From: M3007 sp964621185
GTDB lineage: Bacteria; Bacteroidota; Bacteroidia; Chitinophagales; Saprospiraceae
Direction of reading: 5' to 3'
DNA length: 64,000 bases
NCBI GenBank assembly: GCA_964621185.1
Contig: CAZULM010000016.1
Coordinates: forward strand, 1-64,000
The translations under genes and the position numbers were made by a program. The first letter of the stretch is position 1; each line of letters opens with the position of its first letter. Under the pieces are notes generated by a model. It was not told where the DNA came from. It saw only the letters and a list, made by a program, of their open reading frames with translations, and ran no database searches. Positions 47,699-56,280 of this stretch are shown here, piece by piece.

Positions 47699-49176
47699 CG
47701 GCCGGTGGCTAAGGCTATGGCTTTCTGGTGCAGCCAGTTCCATTCAGCCATTTGTTTTTTCTCTTTTATCCGTTGCACCAATACGGCGGAGCGGTGTTTG
47801 TCGCCCGGGATAGAGGCGGCGAGCTGGGTAAGCATGTTCGAGAATTCAAGGTGCATCAGGTGCTGTTCTTTGGAGAGGATTTTGGGGGAAGTACGGCTTA
47901 AAAACATTCTGAATGCGTCAAGTTTGTAGGAAAACAGGTCTGAATTCAGCTCATACAGTGCTTTAAGTTCCAGGCGTTTGCTGTGAATCAAATGATCTGT
48001 CATAGGGATATTTGCTGGCATATAGTCCAAACATTCAGAAAATTTCCTTGCTCCAAAAAGATAAATTGCCATATAAAAGCGATAGAATTCATGGTCTTCT
48101 GTTTCGCCAATAATTTCGTGTTTGTATTTCTCAATAAAGCTCAATGCCCAATCCAATTCACCAACCCTAACAGCAACCAAGGTGACGGCCAAAAATACGC
48201 TTGGGGGAAGTTTCCCTTCAAAGTGTAGATATCCGCGTGGTAAGTTGTCTTGGTACAATTCAAAAATGGTTTGTCGAATCTCTTCGTTGTCAGGTTGTTT
48301 GTAAGAGATCAAAGAACAAAGATTTCTTAGATAAGCATGGTACTCTCGAAGGCTTTCTTTGGTGAGTTTTTCTTCATGAAGCTGCAGAAGAGAAAAAAGA
48401 GAACGGACATCAGAAGGCTCTGGAACGTCTTTCTGTAGCAGGGAAAATATTTCAAAAGTGATTCGAATAGACGGCGATTCTTCTAAGTATCTATTTGGCA
48501 CGCGATTTTCGTCCATCAGGGATTGGATTTCATCTGGAATTTGGAGGCTGGCCATTTTTTGTTGCAAAAGCAGGTGGTTTAACAGTTCAAACCTTCTGAG
48601 GTGGTAATGGCGATCTAATGCCTGTAGGACATTTGGCACATTAAGGGTTCCTTTTACCTGATTATGCAAACATTCATGTTGGTGAATCGCATACTCCAAT
48701 AAAAATTGTTGGTTCAAAAACTGTGCATTGTCCCAGGGATATTCTTCCTGAAACTTCTTTAGTTTTTGCAAAAATTGCTGGTGGCGCGTGTCAAGGCCTC
48801 GCAGGCGAATCATTTCTGAAAAGTCCAGTATTTGCTGAAATTCATTGTCAGCAACAAAATAGTTTTGGGCCACAAGGAAGTTGCGGACAGCTTTGTAGGC
48901 TTCCACCATGACCTTTTCAAGTTTTCCATCGACAAAATCCTGGCCAGGAAAAAGGAGCGCGAACACATCTTTTTTTACAAGTTTACGCTCCGGATTGTCC
49001 CAAGGATGCAGCAAGCACAGCTCAATAAGGGGGCTCACTTTTGTCCGAAGGTTGCCACCATTGAACAATGGAATGTTTAGAAAAGGCAGTAGCTGTGCTT
49101 TTTCCTCAGGCGTCAAAATGTTGAGCAATTCGACAAGCCGGCTTTGGGCAGTGATCTCGCTTTGGAAGTCGGGCAT
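47695..49176 (-). CDS. Hypothetical all-helical protein, function unknown
   Basis: 493 residues, no signal peptide, no transmembrane segment and no recognised motif. It begins with a short segment (VELLNILTPEEKAQLLPFL) that resembles N-termini of a Saprospiria-type family in which a helical domain precedes TPR-like helices; from about 100 on, amphipathic helices predominate (FLQKLKKFQEEYPW, FSLLQLHEEKLTKESLREY, YKHEIIGETEDHEFYRFYMA), consistent with a helical repeat scaffold. Its middle (about 48000-48900) is noticeably more AT-rich than the neighbouring pgeF and permease genes. Function is unknown; a scaffold or regulatory role would be a guess. Confidence 0.75.
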   Translation of the reverse strand: MPDFQSEITAQSRLVELLNILTPEEKAQLLPFLNIPLFNGGNLRTKVSPLIELCLLHPWDNPERKLVKKDVFALLFPGQDFVDGKLEKVMVEAYKAVRNFLVAQNYFVADNEFQQILDFSEMIRLRGLDTRHQQFLQKLKKFQEEYPWDNAQFLNQQFLLEYAIHQHECLHNQVKGTLNVPNVLQALDRHYHLRRFELLNHLLLQQKMASLQIPDEIQSLMDENRVPNRYLEESPSIRITFEIFSLLQKDVPEPSDVRSLFSLLQLHEEKLTKESLREYHAYLRNLCSLISYKQPDNEEIRQTIFELYQDNLPRGYLHFEGKLPPSVFLAVTLVAVRVGELDWALSFIEKYKHEIIGETEDHEFYRFYMAIYLFGARKFSECLDYMPANIPMTDHLIHSKRLELKALYELNSDLFSYKLDAFRMFLSRTSPKILSKEQHLMHLEFSNMLTQLAASIPGDKHRSAVLVQRIKEKKQMAEWNWLHQKAIALATGR

Positions 49177-49258
49177 AAAAGTGTTAGTAAATTTCCAGGC
49201 CGAAGAAATGACCTTTGACTTAGAAATTAACTAATTATCGTAACAAAAATCATTCATC

Positions 49259-50413
49259 ATGGAAAAAATGCTCCATATTTTGCTGTTATACACAGCGTTA
49301 GCCGTCAGCAACACAACCCTATTTGCAGCCAACAACCTTCCAATTGACATCACTACAGACACCTGCTATGCTCCTGCGCCTGATAGTTTCCGGATCACGA
49401 GCGTGAGCAGCAATTTCATTGCCTTGGCCTGGGAGCCTGCCTGGGTAGGGGCCGAACAAACGCTGAGCGTACTAGAAAGAAATCCCACCGGTGCCTGGGA
49501 GGTTTTTTTGCCGCCATTTACCGTTCCTGGGGAAGCATATACGGTGGGCAATCTTACACCGGGGGTGGAATATAGGTTTATTATTGCGACGAATTGCGGG
49601 CTGGGAGAGCCGAGCTACCTAAAAAAGAAAATTGATGGCATAACTTTGATCCTTGAGTTGACAATTGGAGGGCGAAATCCTGTAAATCCTGTGTCGGTAG
49701 ATTGTCACAATATTCATTATTTGGAACATGAGTGGGTAGGGTTTAAGGTCGAGACGATTACGAAAGAAGGGATACATCTTTCAAGCTTGTTTGAGCTTCA
49801 ACCATACGGAGATATTAATGCACCAGGGTTTTTAACTCATGTAAGGATAAAAAGGGTGGATTATCCTAATCCTATTGTTGCTACCAATGAATATGGGAAA
49901 TGGCCAACAGTTAGTCAACCTGTTTTGCTTGGCCCAAATCCATTTCGAATGGGGCATAAGAAGCCTGACGGGATTAATTCCTTAACTGTCGGCTTTATTC
50001 AGTTGACAAATTATTCGAACAGCATAGATCTTTGCCCCGATATTAACAACACTGAAGGTCCTTGGCGTCAATCTTATGAGTATACAGCCATGACTGCTGA
50101 GCTTGCAAATGGAATTCAGACTGGAAATATTGAAGAACGTGGCGAGACTCAATTAAATCAATCTGATGTCGCTAGGGTTCAGTGTCCATTTAACGAATAT
50201 CTCAATGTAACACTTTCATTTGCTGAGGAAAGCAATGAAATATCAAGGGTATTCTTGATTAGTGCCACCGGAAAGGTAATTTTGGAAAAAGATGCACCAA
50301 AATCCAATAGAACACTTACTTTTCAAACCGCAGACCTTGAACCAGGCATTTATATTATTAGAATCGAATCGTCAGAAAAAGTGAGCACTTTAAAGACAAT
50401 TAAAGTTAAGTGA
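49259..50413 (+). CDS. Secreted fibronectin type III-like protein with T9SS type A sorting domain
   Basis: 384 residues. Signal peptide MEKMLHILLLYTALAVS, then an Fn3-like domain (about 38-120: PDSFRITSVSSNFIALAWEP, YTVGNLTPGVEYRFIIATNCG). The middle part (about 130-300) has no recognised domain. The final 75 or so residues are a type A sorting tail (RVFLISATGKVILEK, LEPGIYIIRIESS, LKTIKVK), although the usual PNP motif is replaced by CPFNEY. Base composition changes from GC-rich to AT-rich near 49620, at the end of the Fn3 domain, which suggests the middle was acquired or swapped separately. Probably exported to the surface; substrate unknown. Confidence 0.8.
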   Translation: MEKMLHILLLYTALAVSNTTLFAANNLPIDITTDTCYAPAPDSFRITSVSSNFIALAWEPAWVGAEQTLSVLERNPTGAWEVFLPPFTVPGEAYTVGNLTPGVEYRFIIATNCGLGEPSYLKKKIDGITLILELTIGGRNPVNPVSVDCHNIHYLEHEWVGFKVETITKEGIHLSSLFELQPYGDINAPGFLTHVRIKRVDYPNPIVATNEYGKWPTVSQPVLLGPNPFRMGHKKPDGINSLTVGFIQLTNYSNSIDLCPDINNTEGPWRQSYEYTAMTAELANGIQTGNIEERGETQLNQSDVARVQCPFNEYLNVTLSFAEESNEISRVFLISATGKVILEKDAPKSNRTLTFQTADLEPGIYIIRIESSEKVSTLKTIKVK

Positions 50414-50505
50414 CTTCAAAAGTTTTGGATTCATCAGGGCTCCCAATTGTCAATCAAGTAATGAGAATTGAATTATAGTTGGTCATGGTTTTACTCATCA
50501 GAAAT

Positions 50506-52050
50506 ATGAAACTTCGTTTTTTCTCCATTATTTTTCCCCTCATTACGAATTCTCTGGTTTCGCAACCCACCATCCAATGGCAAAAGTCCATAGGCGGCAC
50601 AAATTTCGACGAAGCCTATGCCATCCAGGAAACAAGCGACGGCGGGTACATCGCAGCTGGCCTCACAGTATCCAACAACGGAGATATCACTGGTTTCCAT
50701 GGAGGTATTGACTTTTTGGTCGTCAAATACAGCAATTTTGGTGCTGTACAATGGCTAAAAACTTATGGTGGAACAGGTGAGGAACGGGCGTATGCCATAG
50801 AAAATGCCCATGATGGTGGCTTTATCGTTGCTGGTTTTACCAATTCAAACAATGGCGATGTATCTGGCAACCATGGGGGTAAGGATGCCTGGGTTGTGAA
50901 GCTGAGCAATACAGGCGCGATACAATGGCAGAAATGCTTCGGTGGCAGTGGCTGGGACGAAGCTTGGGCCATAAAGGCAACCAGTGATGGTGGCTATATA
51001 ATGGCTGGAAGGACAAGTTCCACAGATGGGGATGTGAGCGGCAATCATGGATTCCTTGATTACTGGGTGGTTAAAATGAATTATGCTGGAGTTATTGACT
51101 GGCAAAAATGTTTTGGCGGCACCAATGAAGACAGTGCATATGCCATACGCCAGACCAGCGATGGTGGGTTTATTGTAGCTGGTGAGAGCTTGTCGAACAA
51201 CGGAGACGTGTCAGGAAACCACGGCGATATGGATTATTGGGTGCTGAAAATTGACCATACAGGGAAAATCGATTGGCAAAAATGTTATGGGGGAAGTAGC
51301 CTTGACCGCGCCAATGACATTGTCCAAGCAGATGACGGAGGATTCGTAGTGGTAGGCCAGGCCTCCTCAAACAATGGTGACATAACTCATCCTCGAGGCG
51401 GGTACGATATTTGGGTGGTCAAAATAAGTAATATAGGGACTATTGAATGGCAGAAGTCGATAGGCGGGAGCGACCAAGATTGGGGTGATGCCATTGAAAA
51501 GACCATTGAGGGAGGGTATATTCTTTGTGGTACAAATTGGTCAAACGATGGAGATGTGACGAACACTTCTAGCATAATTGATGTATGGCTCATAAAAATA
51601 TCCTCTTCAGGGGCCATTCAATGGGAAAGAACCCTAGGAGGGGCGCAAGGGGACGACGGTTATGGAGTTCAACCTACCAGCGATGGAGGTTATATTGTTG
51701 TTGGATCTGCTTGGTCAAATAATGGAGATCTTACTTCCAACCAAGGGCGAACCGACTTCTGGGTCGTAAAACTCTCCCCCGCATCCGTCGGCGTAGCACC
51801 GGAGCCCCATTCCCTGCCCCTGGAAATCTCCCCGAACCCTGCCACAGAATCCATTACCTTGCGCTGCGGCGGCGATGGCGCAACCATCCAGGTGAGCATC
51901 ATAGACGCACAAGGGCGCAGGCGCCAGCGTGTAAGAATCAGCGACGGCGGACAAATTGACGTTTCCAGTCTTCCCGAAGGCTTGTACTTTGTGTCGGCCT
52001 GGTCGGCTGCTGGGAGCTTGTATTCCGGGAAGTTCTTGAAGGGGTTCTAG
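50506..52050 (+). CDS. T9SS cargo protein with seven about 58-aa beta repeats (paralogue 1)
   Basis: 514 residues starting MKLRFFSIIFPLI, a signal peptide; TTG or ATG codons upstream are less likely starts. Seven repeats each read roughly W-Q-K-x-[IF]-G-G ... DGGYI..G ... NNGD..GNHG..D.WVVK, with units starting WQKSIGG, WLKTYGG, WQKCFGG (twice), WQKCYGG, WQKSIGG and WERTLGG. The pattern suits blades of a beta-propeller. The end carries a type A sorting tail (LEISPNPATESITL, GLYFVSAW, GKFLKGF). The C-terminal 97 residues are almost the same as in the next gene. Function unknown; surface exposure is expected. Confidence 0.88.
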   Translation: MKLRFFSIIFPLITNSLVSQPTIQWQKSIGGTNFDEAYAIQETSDGGYIAAGLTVSNNGDITGFHGGIDFLVVKYSNFGAVQWLKTYGGTGEERAYAIENAHDGGFIVAGFTNSNNGDVSGNHGGKDAWVVKLSNTGAIQWQKCFGGSGWDEAWAIKATSDGGYIMAGRTSSTDGDVSGNHGFLDYWVVKMNYAGVIDWQKCFGGTNEDSAYAIRQTSDGGFIVAGESLSNNGDVSGNHGDMDYWVLKIDHTGKIDWQKCYGGSSLDRANDIVQADDGGFVVVGQASSNNGDITHPRGGYDIWVVKISNIGTIEWQKSIGGSDQDWGDAIEKTIEGGYILCGTNWSNDGDVTNTSSIIDVWLIKISSSGAIQWERTLGGAQGDDGYGVQPTSDGGYIVVGSAWSNNGDLTSNQGRTDFWVVKLSPASVGVAPEPHSLPLEISPNPATESITLRCGGDGATIQVSIIDAQGRRRQRVRISDGGQIDVSSLPEGLYFVSAWSAAGSLYSGKFLKGF

Positions 52051-52072
52051 GGCGTGCTCCCAATACCCAAAT

Positions 52073-52170
52073 GGAATGTGGATTGAACGGATTTGACGGA
52101 TTGAAACTGATTTTTTTGTACACGCTATAAAATCAGTTTCAATCCGTCAAATCCGTTCAATCTGCGTTCC
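52073..52170. repeat. Inverted repeat with 42-bp arms (39 of 42 match) between the paralogues
   Basis: Left arm 52073-52114 (contains GGATTGAACGGATTTGACGG) and right arm 52129-52170 (its reverse complement), with a 14-base loop. The right arm ends eight bases before an in-frame ATG of the next gene, so the hairpin lies in its leader. A third, single copy occurs at 53419-53458. Confidence 0.9.
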
Positions 52171-52201
52171 ATCAATCATGTCACAAATAATGCGCTTTGC
52201 C

Positions 52202-53398
52202 ATGAAATCCCTGTTCGCACTCCTGCTATCCACACTTTTTGCCCACTCGCTCCCCGCCCAACCTGCCCTCCAATGGCAAAAATCCATCGGCGGCACTAAT
52301 TTCGACGAGGTAACTTCAATCCAGCAAACAGATGACGGCGGCTATATCGCTGCCGGGTTTACCTCCTCAAACAATGGCGACATTATTGGCAATCATGGTG
52401 GTATAGATTTCCTAGTCGTAAAATACAACCACTCAGGCACCATTGAATGGCAAAAAACTTATGGGGGCAGTGGTGTAGATTGGGGATACGCCATAGAAAA
52501 CACACCAGACGGCGGGTTTATTATGGCAGGATATACCGACTCCAACAACGGCGACGTAACAGGCAATCATGGTGATTATGATTATTGGGTGGTAAAACTG
52601 AGCCCGTCGGGGAGCCTTGAATGGCAGAAATGCTTTGGCGGGAGCGCGCTTGACAGAGCCAATGACGTTGTACAAGCTGAGGATGGGGGCTATATCGTTA
52701 TGGGCCAAGCTTCATCGAGCAATGGCGATATCACAAACCCACGTGGCGGTTACGACATTTGGGTGGTAAAAATGAGCCATAACGGTACGCTTGAATGGCA
52801 AAAGTCCTTTGGCGGGAGTGATCAGGATTGGGGGCAAGCAATTCAAAGGACAATCGACGGCGGTTATGTTATTTGTGGCTCAAATTGGTCAAACGATGGG
52901 GACATCGAGGACCCGGCGAGTATATACGATATTTGGGTATTGAAGTTGTCGAGAGAAGGAACCCTTGAGTGGCAAAAGCTGTTGGGAGGGTCTATCGGTG
53001 AAACTGGAAGAGCCATCCAACAAACCAGCGATGGCGGATATATCGTGGGTGGCATGGCCTGGTCAAGCGATGGCGCCCTTACAGAAAACAAGGGCAAAAG
53101 CGACTTCTGGGTCGTAAAACTCTCCGCCGCATCCGTCGGCGTAGCACCGGAGCCCCATCCCCTGCCCATGGAAATTTCCCCGAACCCAGCCACAGAATCC
53201 ATTACCTTGCGCTTCGGCGGCGATGGCGCAACCAACCAGGTGAGCATCATGGACGCACAAGGGCGCAGGCGCCTCCGCGCAAGGGCCAGCGATGGCGGAC
53301 AAATTGACGTTTCCAGGCTTCCCGCCGGCTTGTACTTTGTGTCGGCCTGGTCGGCAACCGGGAGCTTGTATTCCGGGAAGTTCTTGAAGGGGTTCTAA
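52202..53398 (+). CDS. T9SS cargo protein with five about 58-aa beta repeats (paralogue 2)
   Basis: 398 residues from the ATG at 52202, which begins a good signal peptide (MKSLFALLLSTLFAHSLPA); ATGs at 52178 and 52190 are alternatives. It has five repeats (WQKSIGG, WQKTYGG, WQKCFGG, WQKSFGG, WQKLLGG). Compared with paralogue 1, the two units between the second and the SLDRA/ALDRA-type unit are missing: order and identity of the rest are kept (SLDRA/ALDRA unit, then the SDQDW unit). The type A sorting tail and downstream flank are near-identical to those of paralogue 1, showing recent duplication or conversion. Expected surface protein, function unknown. Confidence 0.88.
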   Translation: MKSLFALLLSTLFAHSLPAQPALQWQKSIGGTNFDEVTSIQQTDDGGYIAAGFTSSNNGDIIGNHGGIDFLVVKYNHSGTIEWQKTYGGSGVDWGYAIENTPDGGFIMAGYTDSNNGDVTGNHGDYDYWVVKLSPSGSLEWQKCFGGSALDRANDVVQAEDGGYIVMGQASSSNGDITNPRGGYDIWVVKMSHNGTLEWQKSFGGSDQDWGQAIQRTIDGGYVICGSNWSNDGDIEDPASIYDIWVLKLSREGTLEWQKLLGGSIGETGRAIQQTSDGGYIVGGMAWSSDGALTENKGKSDFWVVKLSAASVGVAPEPHPLPMEISPNPATESITLRFGGDGATNQVSIMDAQGRRRLRARASDGGQIDVSRLPAGLYFVSAWSATGSLYSGKFLKGF

Positions 53399-53825
53399 AA
53401 CCCTCCCAATACCCAAATGGAACGCGGATTGAACGGATTTGACGGATTGTAACTGATTCCGAAACGCAGCTTCAAACCGTGATAGAAAAACAGAAAGTGA
53501 GCCCTCCGCCGGGAAAGCAAGGCGGCTTGAAAATCTATCCCGATCCCAGCGTCTGCGTCGGTATCATTACAACCACCAATTTTTAAAAATTGTATACTGC
53601 GGGCATCAACTGTGCCTGAATGACCAAAAACATTTTCACCTTGTGGGCGCAAAACCTTCGCGCCATAACCTTCGTCGCCACGAATTGTGCATACGAGGTT
53701 TGAAATCAATTCAAAATCAGCTATACCTCACGCCGCTTGGTTTTGTGCATTCCGATCTTTGTAATCAATTGAAGATCAGTTGAATCAATCATACTCAATC
53801 ACAAAAATCAGGCGAATCACAGTCC
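53399..53825. other. Intergenic stretch with repeat remnants, no gene recognised
   Basis: The first 50 bases repeat the downstream flank of paralogue 1 (CTCCCAATACCCAAATGG and the 40-bp repeat). The rest has a minus-strand open frame (53395-53709) without a family pattern, and an AT-rich end with tgaatcaatc/gtaatcaattgaagatcag-type sequence before the YigZ gene. It may hold the remains of a decayed gene. Confidence 0.5.
53419..53458 (+). repeat. Third copy of the 42-bp intergenic repeat
   Basis: GGAACGCGGATTGAACGG, then ATTTGACGGATTGTAACTGATT: the same element as both arms at 52073-52170, with one internal change (T for A in TTGAAAC). Here no opposing arm follows, so it is a solo copy. Confidence 0.9.
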
Positions 53826-54479
53826 ATGACCGACGCCTACCGCACCCTCTCCGCCCCCAGCACCGGCGAATTCAAAGACCGGGGCAGCAAGTTCATCGCC
53901 TACGCCAGCCCGGCACGCAGCGAGGAAGAAGCTTTGGCTTTCCTGGAAGGCGTGCGGAAGGAACATTTCAAGGCCCGGCACCATTGCTTCGCCTGGCGCC
54001 TGGGCCTCGACGGACTGCGTTTCCGCGCCAATGACGATGGCGAGCCCAGCGGCACCGCCGGACGGCCTATTCTGGGGCAGATCGATGCGCTGGAACTGAC
54101 AGATGTAGTGGTTGTCGTGGTGCGCTATTTCGGCGGGGTGCTGCTTGGCGCCTCCGGATTGATAAACGCCTACCGCGAAAGCGCCGCAGAAGCACTGAAA
54201 CAGGCAGAAATCGCGGAAGTGATCGTCAAAGATGTGTTCAGGTTCGATTTCGACTACGCCATCATGCCCGAACTGGTGCACACCCTGAAATCCATGAACA
54301 TCGAAATCCAAAAAGAAACATTCGACAACCGCGGCATGATCGAAGTGGGCATCCGCAAAAGCGAGGCTGCCGACACCCTTTTGGCCATCAAAGCCAGTGT
54401 CTGGAAAGTCAGCACCGAAGAAGCCGCCACCCTCGATTGGCCGCCTGGCATGGAATTGACAGCCCAGCAGATTGACTAA
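53826..54479 (+). CDS. IMPACT/YigZ family protein (UPF0029)
   Basis: 217 residues, the usual length. N-terminal IMPACT domain with FKDRGSKFIAYASP, KARHHCFAWRLG, the signature DDGEPSGTAGRPIL and VVVVRYFGGVLLGASGLI; then a C-terminal DUF1949-like ferredoxin fold (FDFDYAIMPELVHTLKSM, QKETFDNRGMIEVGI). Eukaryotic IMPACT regulates the kinase GCN2; the bacterial protein binds nucleic acid or translation components, but its exact task is not settled. Cytosolic. It stands alone, downstream of the repeat-rich gap. Confidence 0.92.
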   Translation: MTDAYRTLSAPSTGEFKDRGSKFIAYASPARSEEEALAFLEGVRKEHFKARHHCFAWRLGLDGLRFRANDDGEPSGTAGRPILGQIDALELTDVVVVVVRYFGGVLLGASGLINAYRESAAEALKQAEIAEVIVKDVFRFDFDYAIMPELVHTLKSMNIEIQKETFDNRGMIEVGIRKSEAADTLLAIKASVWKVSTEEAATLDWPPGMELTAQQID

Positions 54480-54567
54480 TACGGACATTTATCCCGTTTT
54501 CCACTAAATATTCGCCCCAAATTCAAACTTTTGGCGTTTTAAGTTGTCCAATGCTCCACTATCTCCC

Positions 54568-54608
54568 AATTATCAAATTACCATATTATCAAATTGTCAC
54601 ATTAAAAA
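54568..54608 (+). repeat. 8-bp tandem repeat leader (TCAAATTA/TCACATTA), four units
   Basis: Units are tcaaatta (54573), ccatatta (54581), tcaaattg (54589) and tcacatta (54597), preceded by aatta and followed by aaaa and the ATG at 54609. It is the same family, in the same orientation to its gene and ending in the same TCACATTA unit, as the array at 46781-46825. Confidence 0.85.
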
Positions 54609-55466
54609 ATGCGCCTGACAGTCTCAACCCTCATCCTATCCCTGATCCTGCTCCTCGCTATGGGCAACAAAAACGGCCGTGCCTCCTCCGCCAACCGGGG
54701 CAACACCGGGGCGCCGGGCGACGAGCTTTCGCTCGGCCTGCCCAAAACCTGCGCGAACTGCCACAACCAGGGGCCCATCACGGCAAGCTTGGCCATTTCG
54801 GTGCTGGATGCCAACAACCAGCCTGTAACCCAATACCAGCCTGGCCAGCAGTACACCGCGCAGGTGAAAATAACCGCCACAGGCAGCGGGCTGGTGGGCT
54901 ATGGCTTCCAGATGATCGCGCTGAGGGATGCCGGCAACACAGATTTGGACGGCTTTTCCGATCAAAACCCCAACAACTACAAAATTGCGAGCATCAGCAA
55001 TGGCCGCACCTATGCCGAACACGACAATATCTCCGTTTCAAATACCTTTAATGTAAAATGGACAGCCCCGGTTGCCGGCACGGGCAGCGTTACTTTTTAC
55101 GCGGCGGGCAACGGGGTAAACGCGAACGGCGGCACCGGTGGCGACGGGTCGGGGCTCAATTCCCTGCAATTGACCGAAGCCGGCACTGCTTCGGAAGCCG
55201 AGCCTTTCGCCGCCATGGCCCCAATGGCCGTTTTCCCGAGTCCAATGCCTGAAAACGCCTACCTGAAAATTGGGCAGGCAGCTTCTGGGGATTACAGGTT
55301 GAGGGCTTATGACAACAACGCAAAAATGGTTTGGGAAAACCAGCTTTGGTTGCCGGAAACGGGTGCTACCGTCGAATTGCCGGCAGCTGCATGGTCGCCT
55401 GGCGTTTATTATTTACAGCTGGAAGGCGGCGGCGGCGCTTCAATTGTTAAAGCTGTAAAACTTTAA
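54609..55466 (+). CDS. Choice-of-anchor V domain protein with CxxCH motif and T9SS type A sorting domain
   Basis: 285 residues. Signal peptide MRLTVSTLILSLILLLAMG, then GNTGAPGDE and CANCH at 48-52. The Reeler-like choice-of-anchor V fold follows (QYTAQVKITATGSGLVGYGFQM, NTFNVKWTAPVAGTGSVTFY, AAGNGVNANGGTGGD). Family members characteristically begin TGAPGE..C..CH. CxxCH is a classical heme c attachment motif, so a cytochrome-like surface role is possible but untested. The sorting tail is type A-like (VFPSPMPENAYLKI, AYDNNAKMVWE, WSPGVYYLQLEGG). Its start codon is fixed by the 8-bp repeat array immediately upstream. Confidence 0.88.
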   Translation: MRLTVSTLILSLILLLAMGNKNGRASSANRGNTGAPGDELSLGLPKTCANCHNQGPITASLAISVLDANNQPVTQYQPGQQYTAQVKITATGSGLVGYGFQMIALRDAGNTDLDGFSDQNPNNYKIASISNGRTYAEHDNISVSNTFNVKWTAPVAGTGSVTFYAAGNGVNANGGTGGDGSGLNSLQLTEAGTASEAEPFAAMAPMAVFPSPMPENAYLKIGQAASGDYRLRAYDNNAKMVWENQLWLPETGATVELPAAAWSPGVYYLQLEGGGGASIVKAVKL

Positions 55467-55476
55467 CTATCACTGT

Positions 55477-55508
55477 TTTGAGCAAGGCGTTTGGGTTATT
55501 TAACTTTG
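55477..55508 (+). promoter_or_regulatory. Bacteroidota-type promoter for the DUF4783 gene
   Basis: TTTG at 55477-55480, 20 bases, then TAACTTTG at 55501-55508, an exact TAnnTTTG. The start site would be near 55515, about 97 bases before the ATG. Confidence 0.6.
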
Positions 55509-55611
55509 CGTTTACACTACAACGGCTTTTTTTGAGTTACTTAGTTGGTATTGTACCGTATTAAAAGCAAACTGCTCCGGTTTCCGGGGCGCAAACAAAA
55601 CCTGCTCACTG

Positions 55612-56001
55612 ATGAAAAATCTGATTTTTGTTCTCCTGCTCTTGCCCGCGCTCGCATTTGCCAAACAGGGCAACCCCGGCCTTGAAGCCATTTCAGCAGC
55701 CCTGAATGCTGGAGACATTGAAACATTGTCCAAGTATTTCGCCGACAATGTTGAAATCTCCATCCAGGATAAGGAACAGATATATTCCAAGGCGAAAGCC
55801 ACCGAAGTGCTCCGTTCTTTCTTCGACACCAACAAGACAAAGTCTTTCAGCCTGGTGCACAAAGGTACCAGCCGCGAAAACAGCGACCAGTACTGCATCG
55901 GCAACCTTTCGGCCAGCACGGGCACCTTCCGAATGTACCTGTACCTCAAAGTTGAGGGCAGCAACCTAAGCATCCAGGAAATCCGCCTCGACAAACAATA
56001 A
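55612..56001 (+). CDS. DUF4783 family secreted protein (NTF2-like)
   Basis: 129 residues: signal peptide (MKNLIFVLLLLPALAFA) and a small alpha+beta domain. The motifs GLEAISAALNAGDIETLSKYFADNVEISI, YSKAKATEVLRSFF, SFSLVHKGTSREN and YCIGNLSASTGTFRMYLYL are typical of DUF4783, an NTF2-like fold found in Bacteroidota. The mature protein should be periplasmic. No catalytic residues are known for the family. Followed by a strong terminator, so a single-gene transcript. Confidence 0.9.
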   Translation: MKNLIFVLLLLPALAFAKQGNPGLEAISAALNAGDIETLSKYFADNVEISIQDKEQIYSKAKATEVLRSFFDTNKTKSFSLVHKGTSRENSDQYCIGNLSASTGTFRMYLYLKVEGSNLSIQEIRLDKQ

Positions 56002-56025
56002 GGATTTGACCCCCTCAGACTCCTC

Positions 56026-56061
56026 AACGGCTTCGGGACTGTCCCCGGAGCCGTTTTTTTT
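56026..56061 (+). terminator. Rho-independent terminator after the DUF4783 gene
   Basis: Stem AACGGCTTCGGGA/TCCCCGGAGCCGTT with a short CTG loop, followed by eight T residues, 25 bases after the stop codon. Confidence 0.85.
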
Positions 56062-56068
56062 CGCGGCC

Positions 56069-56100
56069 TTGCACGATTTCCCCAAAACGCATTACTTTTG
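56069..56100 (+). promoter_or_regulatory. Bacteroidota-type promoter for ribosomal protein THX
   Basis: TTG at 56069-56071, 21 bases, TACTTTTG at 56093-56100 (exact TAnnTTTG). The start site would be near 56107, giving a leader of about 40 bases to the ATG at 56146. Confidence 0.6.
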
Positions 56101-56145
56101 CCCCCCGTTATTTCAAATTCACCATCAAAAATTACAATACCAATT

Positions 56146-56280
56146 ATGGGCAAAGGAGATTTCAAATCTAAGCGTGGCAAGATCAACCGTGGCTCACACG
56201 GCAAAAGCCGTCCAAAACTGAAAAAGCTGAAAACTGTCATGAAGAACCTGGCAGAGAAGGAAACTACCAAAAAAGCATAA
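56146..56280 (+). CDS. 30S ribosomal protein THX
   Basis: 44 residues from the ATG at 56146: MGKGDFKSKRGKINRGSHGK, then a Lys-rich tail. The GKGD..KRGKI.RGS.GK pattern is characteristic of bTHX, a very small basic protein bound in the head of the 30S subunit in Thermus, Bacteroidota and chloroplasts. The acidic/basic tail (about 22-44) is longer than in the 25-30-residue forms. A 16-codon upstream extension has no family pattern and starts at the promoter itself, so it is rejected. Confidence 0.88.
   Translation: MGKGDFKSKRGKINRGSHGKSRPKLKKLKTVMKNLAEKETTKKA

Noticed and set aside
53395..53709. Minus-strand frame of 104 codons downstream of paralogue 2
   Set aside because: It begins in unique sequence but its end runs through the 42-bp repeat; no family pattern, promoter or signal seen. 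Kept only as a possible decayed gene in the intergenic entry.
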